This document shows positions 1 to 6,748 of a stretch of DNA of 34,414 nt, in pieces; the stretch's first letter is position 1, and each line of letters opens with the position of its first letter. Under the pieces are notes generated by a model. That model worked only from the letters and a program-made list of their open reading frames with translations, searched no databases and was not told the origin of the DNA. Location: contig DASZLR010000026.1 in NCBI GenBank assembly GCA_035552275.1, positions 1 through 34,414 on the forward strand, given 5' to 3'. The stretch is from DASVLX01 sp035552275. GTDB lineage: Bacteria > Actinomycetota > Actinomycetes > Mycobacteriales > Pseudonocardiaceae. The position numbers were made by a program, and so were the translations under genes.

Positions 1-177
1 GGCGACGGCCAGCGCGTCCAGTCCACACAGGACAGCCGGAATGATCAACACCCGAGGTCCGCCCTGGGCGCCGAGCATAATCAAGGCCTCACCGAGAAAG
101 ATCAGTCCACTGGCCGCGATCAGCAGCGCGCAGACCCACCCGTCCAGCGGCAGCCGAGAACGAAGATCGCTGATCAT
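1..177 (-). CDS. Partial small membrane protein downstream of hisF
   Basis: The frame runs off the window edge, so only the first 59 codons are visible. After a short polar N-terminus (MISDLRSRLPLDG) there is a hydrophobic stretch (about residues 14-34) and a second one beginning near residue 42, so at least two membrane segments are likely. The ATG at 177 overlaps the hisF stop codon as ATGA, a sign of translational coupling to hisF. Small membrane proteins of unknown function after hisF are common in actinomycete his clusters, but no function can be assigned here. The existence of the gene is well supported by the overlap; its product is unknown. Confidence 0.7.
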   Translation of the reverse strand, partial: MISDLRSRLPLDGWVCALLIAASGLIFLGEALIMLGAQGGPRVLIIPAVLCGLDALAVA

Positions 178-947
178 CGGACGATCACTCCGTTGTCCGC
201 CAAGGCCTTCTTCACCTCGCTGATCCGCAACTGTCCGAAGTGGAACACGCTGGCCGCCAGCACGGCGTCCGCGCCGGCCGCGACCGCCGGCGGAAAGTGC
301 TCGACCGCGCCGGCCCCGCCGCTGGCGATCACCGGCACGTCCACCGCCGCCCTGGTCAGCCGGATCAGCTCAAGGTCGAACCCGTTCTTGGTGCCGTCGG
401 CGTCCATCGAGTTCAGCAGGATCTCCCCCACGCCCAGTTCCTGCCCGCGCGCCGCCCACTCGACGGCGTCGATGCCGGTGCCGCGCCGGCCGCCGTGCGT
501 GGTCACCTCGAACCCGGACGGGGTGGCCGCGCCGCCCACGGGCACCCGCCGGGCGTCGACCGAGAGCACGACGCACTGCGCGCCGAACCGCTGGCTGGCC
601 TCGTGCAGCAGTTCCGGCCGGGCGATCGCGGCGGTGTTGATGCTCACCTTGTCCGCGCCCGCGCGCAGCAGCCGGTTCACGTCCTCAGTGGACCGAACGC
701 CGCCGCCGACGGTCAGCGGGATGAACACCTGCTCGGCCGTCCGCCGGACCACGTCGTAGGTGGTCTCGCGATCCCCCGAGGACGCGGTGACGTCCAGAAA
801 GGTCAGCTCGTCGGCCCCGTCCGCGTCGTAGGCGGCGGCGAGCTCCACCGGATCCCCGGCGTCCACCAGGTCGGCGAAGTTGACACCCTTCACCACCCGC
901 CCGGCGTCCACGTCCAGGCAGGGAATCACACGCACCGCGACCGGCAT
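174..947 (-). CDS. hisF: Imidazole glycerol phosphate synthase cyclase subunit HisF
   Basis: HisF (257 aa, usual length) is the (beta/alpha)8-barrel subunit that uses ammonia from HisH to convert PRFAR into imidazole glycerol phosphate and AICAR in the cytoplasm. The catalytic aspartates are visible as D12 (IPCLDVDAGRVVKG) and D131 (VVLSVDARR). The phosphate-binding glycines are seen at 81-83 (GGGVRS) and in ASGGAG near the C-terminus. It lies about 5.1 kb from priA and 14 kb from hisH, on the same strand as all other his genes. No ribosome-binding site precedes the ATG. Instead a TAGGCT hexamer (959-954) ends 6 nt upstream, so a leaderless transcript from its own promoter is inferred. A membrane gene follows, coupled by ATGA. 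Confidence 0.97.
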   Translation of the reverse strand: MPVAVRVIPCLDVDAGRVVKGVNFADLVDAGDPVELAAAYDADGADELTFLDVTASSGDRETTYDVVRRTAEQVFIPLTVGGGVRSTEDVNRLLRAGADKVSINTAAIARPELLHEASQRFGAQCVVLSVDARRVPVGGAATPSGFEVTTHGGRRGTGIDAVEWAARGQELGVGEILLNSMDADGTKNGFDLELIRLTRAAVDVPVIASGGAGAVEHFPPAVAAGADAVLAASVFHFGQLRISEVKKALADNGVIVR

Positions 948-959
948 ATATCGAGCCTA
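947..959 (-). promoter_or_regulatory. Probable leaderless promoter -10 of hisF
   Basis: On the minus strand TAGGCT (959-954) is followed by six bases and the hisF ATG at 947. This places the expected transcription start at or next to the A of the start codon. No Shine-Dalgarno sequence is present. No clear -35 was recognised. Confidence 0.5.
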
Positions 960-977
960 TACGGGTTGACGGGACGA

Positions 978-1478
978 TCAGATGCAGGAGCCGCCGTGTG
1001 CGGATCGGCCCTCGATCTCGGTGTGCACCAACTGGTGCAGCGCGGTCCGCAGCGACTGCTGCTCGTCCTCGCCGAGCACCTGAAGCAACTCGTGTTCCAC
1101 CTTGGCCACCGCCTCGGCGACCTGCCGTTGCACGTCCCGCCCCCGCGCGGTCACCTCCGGCACGCGCACCCGCCGGTCGGTGGGATGCGGGCGGCGCACC
1201 ACGAGACCGTTGGATTCCAGCCGGTCCAGGGTGGTGGTGAGGGTGGTCTTGTCCAGGCCGAGGGCGACACCCAGGGACAGCTGTGCGCGGGCCGGCTCCT
1301 GGATCAGCGAGGCGAGCACCAGCTGTTCGCGGATGCTGACGCCATGCTCGGAAGCGGCGGCGTCGAGCACGTCGCCGAATCGCTGGGCGGCGCGGTGCAG
1401 CAGCCAGTTGAGGTCGGACGTGGGCAGCAGGCGCCGGTTGGCGTCGCAGGCGTTCGAGGTCTCGCGGTCGCTGGCCAC
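978..1478 (-). CDS. MarR-family repressor divergent from azoreductase
   Basis: A winged-helix MarR regulator of about 166 aa. The recognition-helix region reads GLDKTTLTTTLDRLESNGLV and the wing follows with RRPHPTDRRVRVPEVTARG. It probably binds the shared intergenic region as a dimer and represses the azoreductase gene. An upstream ATG at 1532 exists in frame but sits inside an inverted repeat that overlaps the azoR promoter. I prefer GTG 1478, which has TACGAT (1490-1485) exactly 6 nt upstream; GTG 1484 is an alternative. Two cysteines (in the N-terminal SNACDANRR stretch and the C-terminal GGSCI) could be redox-sensing, but that is only a guess. Confidence 0.88.
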   Translation of the reverse strand: MASDRETSNACDANRRLLPTSDLNWLLHRAAQRFGDVLDAAASEHGVSIREQLVLASLIQEPARAQLSLGVALGLDKTTLTTTLDRLESNGLVVRRPHPTDRRVRVPEVTARGRDVQRQVAEAVAKVEHELLQVLGEDEQQSLRTALHQLVHTEIEGRSAHGGSCI

Positions 1479-1502
1479 AGACACATCGTACAGGTGACAC
1501 CT
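1478..1502 (-). promoter_or_regulatory. Probable -10 of the marR gene with adjacent small palindrome
   Basis: TACGAT (1490-1485, minus strand) lies 6 nt before GTG 1478, a leaderless geometry. Just upstream, 1492-1502 reads AGGTG-A-CACCT, a small palindrome that could be an autoregulatory site. Confidence 0.35.
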
Positions 1503-1518
1503 CTCATGCCATATCTTC

Positions 1519-1549
1519 TTGACCGAGAACATCTCTGGTCGTATGTTCT
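1519..1549 (+). promoter_or_regulatory. azoR promoter with overlapping MarR operator
   Basis: TTGACC (1519-1524) and TATGTT (1542-1547) are separated by 17 bp, a good sigma-70-type promoter reading towards the azoreductase. A perfect inverted repeat, AGAACAT (1526-1532) and ATGTTCT (1543-1549), covers the spacer and the -10. A bound MarR dimer there would block polymerase. The repeat is seen directly; its role as operator is inferred from position. Confidence 0.65.
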
Positions 1550-1620
1550 GAGTTGAGACGTCCCTACGGAAGCATCACGGACGTCGCCAAGACATCACCG
1601 AGGCATCGGAGAAGACCACC

Positions 1621-2268
1621 ATGGCAACACTGCTGCACATCGACTCAAGCATCCGGCACGAGGGCTCGACCTCCCGCGAGGTCACCGCCGCGTTCACCGA
1701 CCACTGGCAGAAGGCCAACCCGGACGGCACCGTCATCTACCGCGACCTGGCCGTGAACCCGGTCCCGCACCTCAACGCCGCCGGCTACTACGCCGCGCAG
1801 ACGCCGGCCGAGGACCGCACCCCCGAGCAGCGGGTCGCGGTGGCCACCCACCAGGAGCTGGTGGACGAGCTGCTGTCCGCCGACGCCATCGTGCTCGGCG
1901 TGCCGATGTACAACTTCTCGGTGCCGGACAGCTTCAAGAGCTGGCTGGACCACATCATCGTGCCGGGTATCGTGCCGAATCCGGAGACCGGCCACTCGCC
2001 GCTGGCCGGCAAGCGGGTCATCGTCGTGCACGCGCGGGGCGGCGCGTACGGACCGGGCACGCCGCGTGCGGACTTCGACTTCCAGGAGAAGTACTTGCGC
2101 AAGGTGTTCGGCTTCCTCGGCGCCGACACCGCGGTCACCTTCGTGGCCGCCGAGATGACGCTGGCCGACGTCGTGCCGGCGCTGGCCAAGTTCAAGGACT
2201 TCAAGCAGGAGTCGCTGGCCAACGCGCACAGCGCGGTCCGGGAACTGGCCAGCACGTCAGTGGCCTGA
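1621..2268 (+). CDS. azoR: FMN-dependent NADH-azoreductase (AzoR-type flavodoxin fold)
   Basis: A 215-aa flavodoxin-like quinone/azo reductase. The N-terminal strand-loop LLHIDSSIR binds FMN phosphate (S9, S10, S17 region), and the family signature PMYNFSVPDSFKSWLD lies at residues 95-110. These enzymes are cytosolic dimers that reduce quinones and azo dyes by two electrons from NADH, usually as detoxification. It is divergent from a MarR gene and has a strong promoter with an overlapping inverted repeat, so induction by quinone or electrophile stress is likely. The ATG at 1621 follows a GAGAAGACC leader. Confidence 0.93.
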   Translation: MATLLHIDSSIRHEGSTSREVTAAFTDHWQKANPDGTVIYRDLAVNPVPHLNAAGYYAAQTPAEDRTPEQRVAVATHQELVDELLSADAIVLGVPMYNFSVPDSFKSWLDHIIVPGIVPNPETGHSPLAGKRVIVVHARGGAYGPGTPRADFDFQEKYLRKVFGFLGADTAVTFVAAEMTLADVVPALAKFKDFKQESLANAHSAVRELASTSVA

Positions 2269-2342
2269 CGGCCAACTGGGCGGGCGTGCTCGCGGCGCAA
2301 TAGTGTGGTTGAGCACACCCGCCCATCGACCAGGGAGTTGCC

Positions 2343-2774
2343 ATGCCGTCGAAATTCCAGAACACGATGGTCCGCCAGTACATGAAAATCGCGGTGAGCC
2401 TGTACAAGGTCAGCGGCGGCTCGATCGGCGGGAAGATGCGCGGCGCGCCCGTTCTGCTGCTCACCACCAGCGGCCGCAAGACCGGCAATCCGTACACGAA
2501 CCCGCTGATCTACGGCAAGGACGGCGACCGGTTCGTGGTCATCGCGTCCTACGGCGGCGCTCCGCAGCATCCTGGCTGGTGGCGCAACCTGCTCAAGACG
2601 CCGAAGGCGACCGTCCAGGTCGGCAAGGAGTCGTTCACGGTGACGGCCAGCGAGGCCACCGGCGAGGAACGCGACCGGCTCTGGACACTGATGACCGGGC
2701 TCTACGCCGACTACGACGCATACCAGAAGAAGACCGACCGGCAGATCCCAGTCGTCATCCTCGAACGCACCTGA
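2343..2774 (+). CDS. Nitroreductase-family deazaflavin (F420)-dependent oxidoreductase
   Basis: A 143-aa split-barrel protein of the Ddn/FDOR-A type. Family features include LLTTSGRKTGNPYTNPLIY (about residues 38-56), followed by VVIASYGGAPQHPGWWRNLL and the C-terminal PVVILERT. Such proteins bind coenzyme F420 and reduce quinones or nitro compounds, often at the membrane face; the substrate cannot be read from sequence. The start at 2343 is preceded by an AGGGAG-type ribosome site 6 nt away. It ends 64 bp before a convergent DUF397 gene with a strong hairpin between. A second member of this family is at 23401. Confidence 0.9.
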   Translation: MPSKFQNTMVRQYMKIAVSLYKVSGGSIGGKMRGAPVLLLTTSGRKTGNPYTNPLIYGKDGDRFVVIASYGGAPQHPGWWRNLLKTPKATVQVGKESFTVTASEATGEERDRLWTLMTGLYADYDAYQKKTDRQIPVVILERT

Positions 2775-2781
2775 GGCGCGG

Positions 2782-2830
2782 CCGGAACAAACGTATACAG
2801 CAGTGGGGCAGCTGGCCAGGTTTGTTCCGG
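2782..2830. terminator. Bidirectional hairpin terminator between convergent genes
   Basis: A perfect 11-bp inverted repeat, CCGGAACAAAC (2782-2792) and GTTTGTTCCGG (2820-2830), encloses 27 nt that can pair further (CAGC with GCTG). It occupies the whole gap between the stop of the nitroreductase-like gene at 2774 and the convergent DUF397 stop at 2838, so it could end transcription from both sides. No U-tract is seen, as is common in high-GC actinomycetes. Confidence 0.6.
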
Positions 2831-2837
2831 TCTGCGG

Positions 2838-3080
2838 TCAGGCTCGAACTCGGCTGAGGAAGGTCTGCCAGTCGGCCGCGCCGAACGCCAGCATCCCGGT
2901 CTGCGGGGCCTTCGAGTCCCGCACCGCGAGCCGGTCCGCCTCCGGCCAGCGCATCTCGACGCACTCGCCGTTGCCGGCGCTGTACGAACTCTTGCGCCAG
3001 CCAACCTCGACGCACGCGCCGTTGCTGCCGGAGTAGGAACTCTTCCGCCAGACGAACTCGCCCAGCTCACTCACCGTCAT
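2838..3080 (-). CDS. DUF397 small protein with duplicated core motif
   Basis: An 80-aa protein carrying the DUF397 signature. Unusually, the core motif occurs twice in a row: WRKSSYSGSNGACVEV (about 11-26) and WRKSSYSAGNGECVEM (about 28-43), then the usual tail VRDSKAP...W..FL. DUF397 proteins are encoded beside XRE/DUF5753 regulators in actinomycetes (the WhiJ-type pairs) and are thought to act as their partners. The ATG at 3080 overlaps the XRE stop by 14 bases and has GAGG 6 nt upstream (GAGGACAAAG), which rules out the longer frame beginning at 3125. Coupled translation with the XRE gene is clear. Confidence 0.9.
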   Translation of the reverse strand: MTVSELGEFVWRKSSYSGSNGACVEVGWRKSSYSAGNGECVEMRWPEADRLAVRDSKAPQTGMLAFGAADWQTFLSRVRA

Positions 3081-3942
3081 CTTTGTCCTCTCGGCTCGCA
3101 TACCGCTCCGTAGCCACGGTACCAATCAGCTCTCGTGAATTTTCCTCGTCCAGCGCGGCATCTTCCAGTCCCTTCACCACTTTGCGGTAGGAGTCAATCT
3201 CCGGCTTCTCCTCCAAGAACAGCCCGGATGTCTCGCCCTCCAAGTAGGCCACCGGCTTGTACCGGTCGGACTCCATCAAGATGAACGAGCCGGAGTTGCC
3301 GGCGTGCGCGCCGGACGCTACCGGGATCACCTTGATGGAGAGATACCTCCGGACCGACAGCCGCAACAGGTGATGGAGCTGGTCGGACATGATCTCGTTG
3401 CCACCGACCGGCAGCCAGAGCACCAGTTCGTGGAGCAGAAATGTGAACTGCGGCGGCCTCGGCCGGCTGAACACGTTGGTCCGCGCCAACCGGGCCGCGA
3501 TGCGATCCTCGACCTCCTTGTCCGGCACGGTCGCCGACCGGCCGAGCAATGCCCGCGCGTACTCGCCTGTTTGCAGGATGCCAGGCAGTACAACGGTGGC
3601 GAAGTCGGTGATGTCAGTGGCCTTGTTCTCGTGGTCGATGAACGTCTTGAGCTGTTTGGGCAGGCGAGCGCCGAACTGCTGCAACCACCCCGGCGTGTCC
3701 TGGTCACGGGTGATGTCCAGCAGTCGGGTGCGTTCTTTGCCCCGCGTCCCACACACCGCGAGGAACTCGGCCACCTCGACCTCGGTCACGCCGCGCCGGC
3801 CGTGCAGCACTTTGGACAGCCGAGGTTCCGGCCACTCCAACAGTTCGGCGGTGCGCCGGTTGTTCAGGCCGGCGCGCTCCATGGCGGCCCGCAGTCCGTC
3901 GCCCAGCTCTCGGCTGCGAATGGTTGGTTCCCGGTCGCGCAT
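3067..3942 (-). CDS. XRE-family regulator with DUF5753 (WhiJ-like)
   Basis: A 291-aa protein. The N-terminal helix-turn-helix (about residues 10-65) includes LRAAMERAGLNNRRTAELL and PRLSKVLHGRRGV. It is followed by the DUF5753 domain (about 90-265) with the typical IPGILQTGEYARALL-like stretch (VVLPGILQTGEYA) and GSFILME...YLE. Such proteins regulate development or secondary metabolism in streptomycetes together with a DUF397 partner. The ATG at 3942 is preceded by a near-perfect AAGGAGG ribosome site 8 nt away; the frame extends upstream but without such support. The DUF397 gene overlaps its 3' end, and a small Cys-rich gene is divergent. Confidence 0.92.
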   Translation of the reverse strand: MRDREPTIRSRELGDGLRAAMERAGLNNRRTAELLEWPEPRLSKVLHGRRGVTEVEVAEFLAVCGTRGKERTRLLDITRDQDTPGWLQQFGARLPKQLKTFIDHENKATDITDFATVVLPGILQTGEYARALLGRSATVPDKEVEDRIAARLARTNVFSRPRPPQFTFLLHELVLWLPVGGNEIMSDQLHHLLRLSVRRYLSIKVIPVASGAHAGNSGSFILMESDRYKPVAYLEGETSGLFLEEKPEIDSYRKVVKGLEDAALDEENSRELIGTVATERYASREDKDDGE

Positions 3943-4107
3943 CACGATCCTCCTTCGTGGACTGTCGATATCGAGATTAAAGCCATCGAGCCGGATTTCG
4001 GTAGCTGGCAAGGAAAAATCCCCCGATCGGCAGGTTGTGTGCGGCAGCCGCAAACATTCGACTGGTACACACGAGACATCCGGTTTCGTTGATAGGGAGT
4101 CTGTTGA

Positions 4108-4446
4108 ATGAACACCATTGACGTCGTCCCGCCGGTTTCCCCCACCATGGACCGGGCGTTGTACCTGCTGCGCCAGGAGATCTACAACTACCTGGACACG
4201 GCCGAGCACTTCTCCGACCTCGATCCATGGAAGGACGAGGACGCCGCCCTGATCCGGGAACTGGTGCCGACACTGACGTCGATCATCCGTGGGGTGGTCG
4301 CGATGCATCGGCACGACGAGTCCCGGAAATGCACGGCGTGCGACCAGCCGTGGCCGTGCTCGGTGGCCAACTACGTGCACGCGGCGCTGCACGATCCGGA
4401 GCGGGTGCATTTTCAGTTGATGACGCGCCTGAACGGGGATCGCTGA
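4108..4446 (+). CDS. Small conserved-type protein with CxxCxxPWPC motif, divergent from XRE
   Basis: 112 aa, not recognised as a named family. The middle part is helical and acidic (about 15-70). The C-terminal third carries RKCTACDQPWPCSVANYV, a CxxC...C arrangement with nearby histidines (MHRHDE, VHAALHD) that could bind zinc. The ATG at 4108 has GGGAG 8 nt upstream. It is transcribed away from the XRE/DUF397 pair across a 165-bp gap and may be a third component or a target of that regulator. Function is unknown. Confidence 0.75.
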   Translation: MNTIDVVPPVSPTMDRALYLLRQEIYNYLDTAEHFSDLDPWKDEDAALIRELVPTLTSIIRGVVAMHRHDESRKCTACDQPWPCSVANYVHAALHDPERVHFQLMTRLNGDR

Positions 4447-4454
4447 CGGGTCGC

Positions 4455-4469
4455 TACTGTGGACGTATG
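4455..4469 (+). promoter_or_regulatory. Probable leaderless promoter -10 of the PPOX-type gene
   Basis: TACTGT (4455-4460) is followed by six bases and the ATG at 4467, with no Shine-Dalgarno sequence. The hexamer lies just past the stop of the preceding gene. Confidence 0.45.
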
Positions 4470-4850
4470 TCTACGGATTTGGATCGGTTGGCCGGCGAAC
4501 GGTTCGTGCTGCTGACTACGTTCCGCAAGGATGGCCGGGCGGTGCCGACCCCGGTGTGGGCGGCCCGCGACGGTCAGGAACTGCTGGTGTGGACAGGTTC
4601 CAACACCGGCAAAGTCAAGCGCGTCCGCCGGGACGGCGCTGTCGAGGTCGCGCCGTGCGACGCTCGCGGCAAGCCGAAGGGCGAGCCGGTGCGCGGCACG
4701 GCGCGACTGCTCGACCGCCCCGGCATCGATCACACCAAAGACGCGATCAGGCGCAAGTACGGCATCGTCGCACGACTGCTCATCGCCGTGAGCCGCCTGC
4801 GCTATGGCCCCGACCGCGCCGCCGCCATCTCCATCACCGTCAACGCCTGA
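4467..4850 (+). CDS. PPOX-class F420-dependent oxidoreductase
   Basis: A 127-aa split-barrel flavin/deazaflavin-binding protein of the pyridoxamine-5'-phosphate-oxidase fold. It shows FVLLTTFRKDGRAVPTPVWA (about 12-31), LLVWTGSNTGKVKRVRRDG (about 39-57) and VAPCDARGKPKG. Actinomycete members bind F420 and act on diverse substrates or serve as carriers; the reaction here is unknown. The ATG at 4467 is chosen over longer in-frame extensions because homologous sequence starts there and TACTGT lies 6 nt before it. The gene converges on the DUF4143 remnant with only 4 bp between stops. Confidence 0.88.
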   Translation: MSTDLDRLAGERFVLLTTFRKDGRAVPTPVWAARDGQELLVWTGSNTGKVKRVRRDGAVEVAPCDARGKPKGEPVRGTARLLDRPGIDHTKDAIRRKYGIVARLLIAVSRLRYGPDRAAAISITVNA

Positions 4851-4854
4851 CGAA

Positions 4855-5883
4855 TCAACCCAACAACAGGGCGAGCGCGGGAGCCGGGACGGCCCACACC
4901 GACGACGAGACATCGGTGACGCTCTTGGTCGCCACGATGCCGCGCCCATACTTGGCCTCGATGACCTTGCTCTCGCCGCGCCAACCCGACGACACCCATT
5001 TCGACTCGATCGGAACGGTCGGCCGATCACCATGCTGGGTCGCGAACGGAACCGGAGCGAAATCTACTTCTTTACCGGTGCTCGTTCGGACATACCCGAC
5101 GGTATCCGCACTGGTTAGCCGGCCAGGACTGGCCGCTTCGAGCGCGCGGGCCAACGCGATGCCTACGGCCGCCTCGTTGAGCGTGGTGAAATCCGGAGCC
5201 GGCAGACCGGGCCGTAGTCGCGGGCCGATCCAGGCCAGAACGGGATCCGAGAAGTAAAACTTGGCTTGCGAGCCGGAAATCCGCCGGCCAGCATCGTTGA
5301 GATGTGGACACCAGATCGCCGCGAAGGTAGCCACAAGCCGGTTGAGCCGCGTGGTCAACGACCTACGGGTCATGTCGAGCGCGGTCGCAACGTGTGTGAC
5401 GTTGAGTGGCGAACATCCGCGCGCCTGCAACTCAGCAAGCAGCAGCGGTACCGACTCGCGGGGGGCCTCGGGATCAACATCGGCTGACAGCCACGCGGCC
5501 AAGTCGCCAAGGAAGTCATGAGAGACATCGCTTGACTGATGATGTTCGGCGACCGCGCGTGGGAAGCCACCGGATTCCAGGTATCGCTGCCATGCAAGAT
5601 CCAGATCCTCGGTGAACATCTCCATCACGTGGACGCTCTCGGCAGCCTCGCGCGACTGTAGATCCCATGCTGGTACGGGATGTGGCAGTGGAACACCCGC
5701 CTCTGTCGTTGCGAGACAGTCCCGGAACGACATGGGTAGCAGCAGCCGAAAAGGGCACCGGGCGCCGCCCGTGCGTCCGGCACCGAGATCACGGACAGCA
5801 CCCTCCATGTTGGATGCAGACGACCCGGTCAAGATCACAGTGTGTTCACCGAAGGCCGAGTTGTCCCGGAGGCTCTTGATCTC
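4855..5883 (-). pseudogene. 5'-truncated AAA_14/DUF4143 ATPase remnant
   Basis: Recognisable family sequence begins at EIKSLRDNSAF (codons near 5883) and continues with the sensor-1 strand VILTGSSAS, LLPMSFRDCL, the FPRAVAEH region, and a C-terminal nuclease-like domain with GKEVDF and PIESKW, ending at 4855. In intact members about 120-150 residues with Walker A (GxxxxGKT) and Walker B precede this point. Here they are missing, and the frame upstream reads through a 33-bp-period repeat and into the antisense strand of priA. No plausible start with a P-loop exists. The whole family function (ATPase of unknown role, sometimes toxin- or defence-associated) is therefore presumably lost. The remaining frame is open, suggesting a fairly recent truncation. 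Confidence 0.75.
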
Positions 5884-5889
5884 AGATGT

Positions 5890-5990
5890 CCCATTCTGGT
5901 GCGCTGGCGCACCAGCACCCCTACCGTTTTGGTGTCTTGGGGAACCAGAACCCCTAGGGTTTTGGCCGCGATCAGCACCAGAACCCCGCC
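5890..5990. repeat. 33-bp-period repeat with internal hairpin at the truncation point
   Basis: On the plus strand ACCAG starts at 5911, 5944 and 5977, exactly 33 bp apart. The shared unit is ACCAGnACCCCTAssGTTTTGG in the first two copies and a shorter ACCAGAACCCC in the third. Read on the minus strand in the frame of the ATPase remnant this gives an 11-residue repeat (QNPRGSGSPRH, then QNGRGAGAPAH). At its edge lies a perfect inverted repeat, CTGGTGCGC (5896-5904) and GCGCACCAG (5907-5915). It fills the space between the ATPase remnant and the priA stop. Confidence 0.75.
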
Positions 5991-6001
5991 GTCCTGGCGG
6001 G

Positions 6002-6736
6002 TCAGCGGACGGCGGTGAGGGCTTCGGGGAGGGTGAAGGCGCCGACGTAGAGGGCCTTGCCGATGATCGCGCCTTCCAAGCCGTCCGGCACCAGACCGGC
6101 CAGCGACCGCAGATTGTCCACACTGGACACACCACCGGAGGCGATGACGGCGGCGTCCGTCCGGGCGCAGACGTCTCGCAGCAGCCGCACGTTCGGGCCT
6201 TCGAGGGTGCCGTCCTTGCTGACGTCGGTGACCACGTATCGCGGGCAGCCGTCCCGATCGAGCCGGTCCAGCACCTCCCACAGATCGCCGCCATCGGCCG
6301 TCCAGCCCCGGCTGACCACCCGATAGCCCCGCAGCGGATCGAGCCTCGCGTCCAGCCCGACCGCGATCTTCTCGCCGTACTCGCCGATCACCCGGGCGCA
6401 CCACGCCGGGTCCTCCAGCGCCGCCGTGCCGAGGTTGATCCGGGCGCACCCCGTCGACAGCGCCGCCTTCAGCGAGCCATCGTCGCGAATGCCGCCGGAC
6501 AGCTCGACCCGCACGTCGAGCCGTCCGACGACCTCCGCGATCTGGTCCCGGTTGGACCCGCGCCCGAAGGCCGCGTCCAGGTCCACCAGGTGTATCCACT
6601 CGGCGCCGCCGGACTGCCAGTTCAGGGCCGCGTCCAGCGGGTCTCCGAAGATGGTCTCGGTGCCCGAGGCGCCCTGGTACAGGCGAACAGCCTTGCCCTC
6701 GGCCACGTCCACGGCAGGCAGCAGCGTCAAACTCAC
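6002..6736 (-). CDS. priA: Phosphoribosyl isomerase PriA (HisA/TrpF bifunctional)
   Basis: A 244-aa (beta/alpha)8-barrel isomerase. In actinomycetes this one enzyme converts ProFAR to PRFAR in histidine synthesis and also phosphoribosyl anthranilate to CdRP in tryptophan synthesis. The catalytic and substrate residues seen are D10 (LLPAVDVAEGKAVRLYQG), R18, W145 (SRGWTADGG) and the TDVSKDGT loop at 170-177. The start is a GTG at 6736 with TAGGGT (6748-6743) 6 nt upstream and no ribosome site, so it probably has its own leaderless promoter inside the 3' end of the exporter gene. It is isolated from hisH by 8.3 kb and from hisF by 5.1 kb. Confidence 0.96.
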   Translation of the reverse strand: MSLTLLPAVDVAEGKAVRLYQGASGTETIFGDPLDAALNWQSGGAEWIHLVDLDAAFGRGSNRDQIAEVVGRLDVRVELSGGIRDDGSLKAALSTGCARINLGTAALEDPAWCARVIGEYGEKIAVGLDARLDPLRGYRVVSRGWTADGGDLWEVLDRLDRDGCPRYVVTDVSKDGTLEGPNVRLLRDVCARTDAAVIASGGVSSVDNLRSLAGLVPDGLEGAIIGKALYVGAFTLPEALTAVR

Positions 6737-6748
6737 GCGGCTACCCTA
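6736..6748 (-). promoter_or_regulatory. Probable leaderless promoter -10 of priA
   Basis: TAGGGT (6748-6743, minus strand), then six bases, then the GTG start of priA. The hexamer overlaps the stop region of the upstream exporter gene (stop at 6741-6743), so priA may also receive read-through from that gene. Confidence 0.5.

Noticed and set aside
240..1556. 438-codon plus-strand frame opposite hisF and marR
   Set aside because: Antisense to two well-supported genes; no family similarity.
3943..4410. N-terminal extension of the XRE frame
   Set aside because: The ATG at 3942 has a near-perfect ribosome site and the helix-turn-helix begins there; the extension overlaps the divergent small gene.
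5890..5990. CRISPR-like reading of the 33-bp repeats
   Set aside because: Units are adjacent with no unique spacers and only about three copies.
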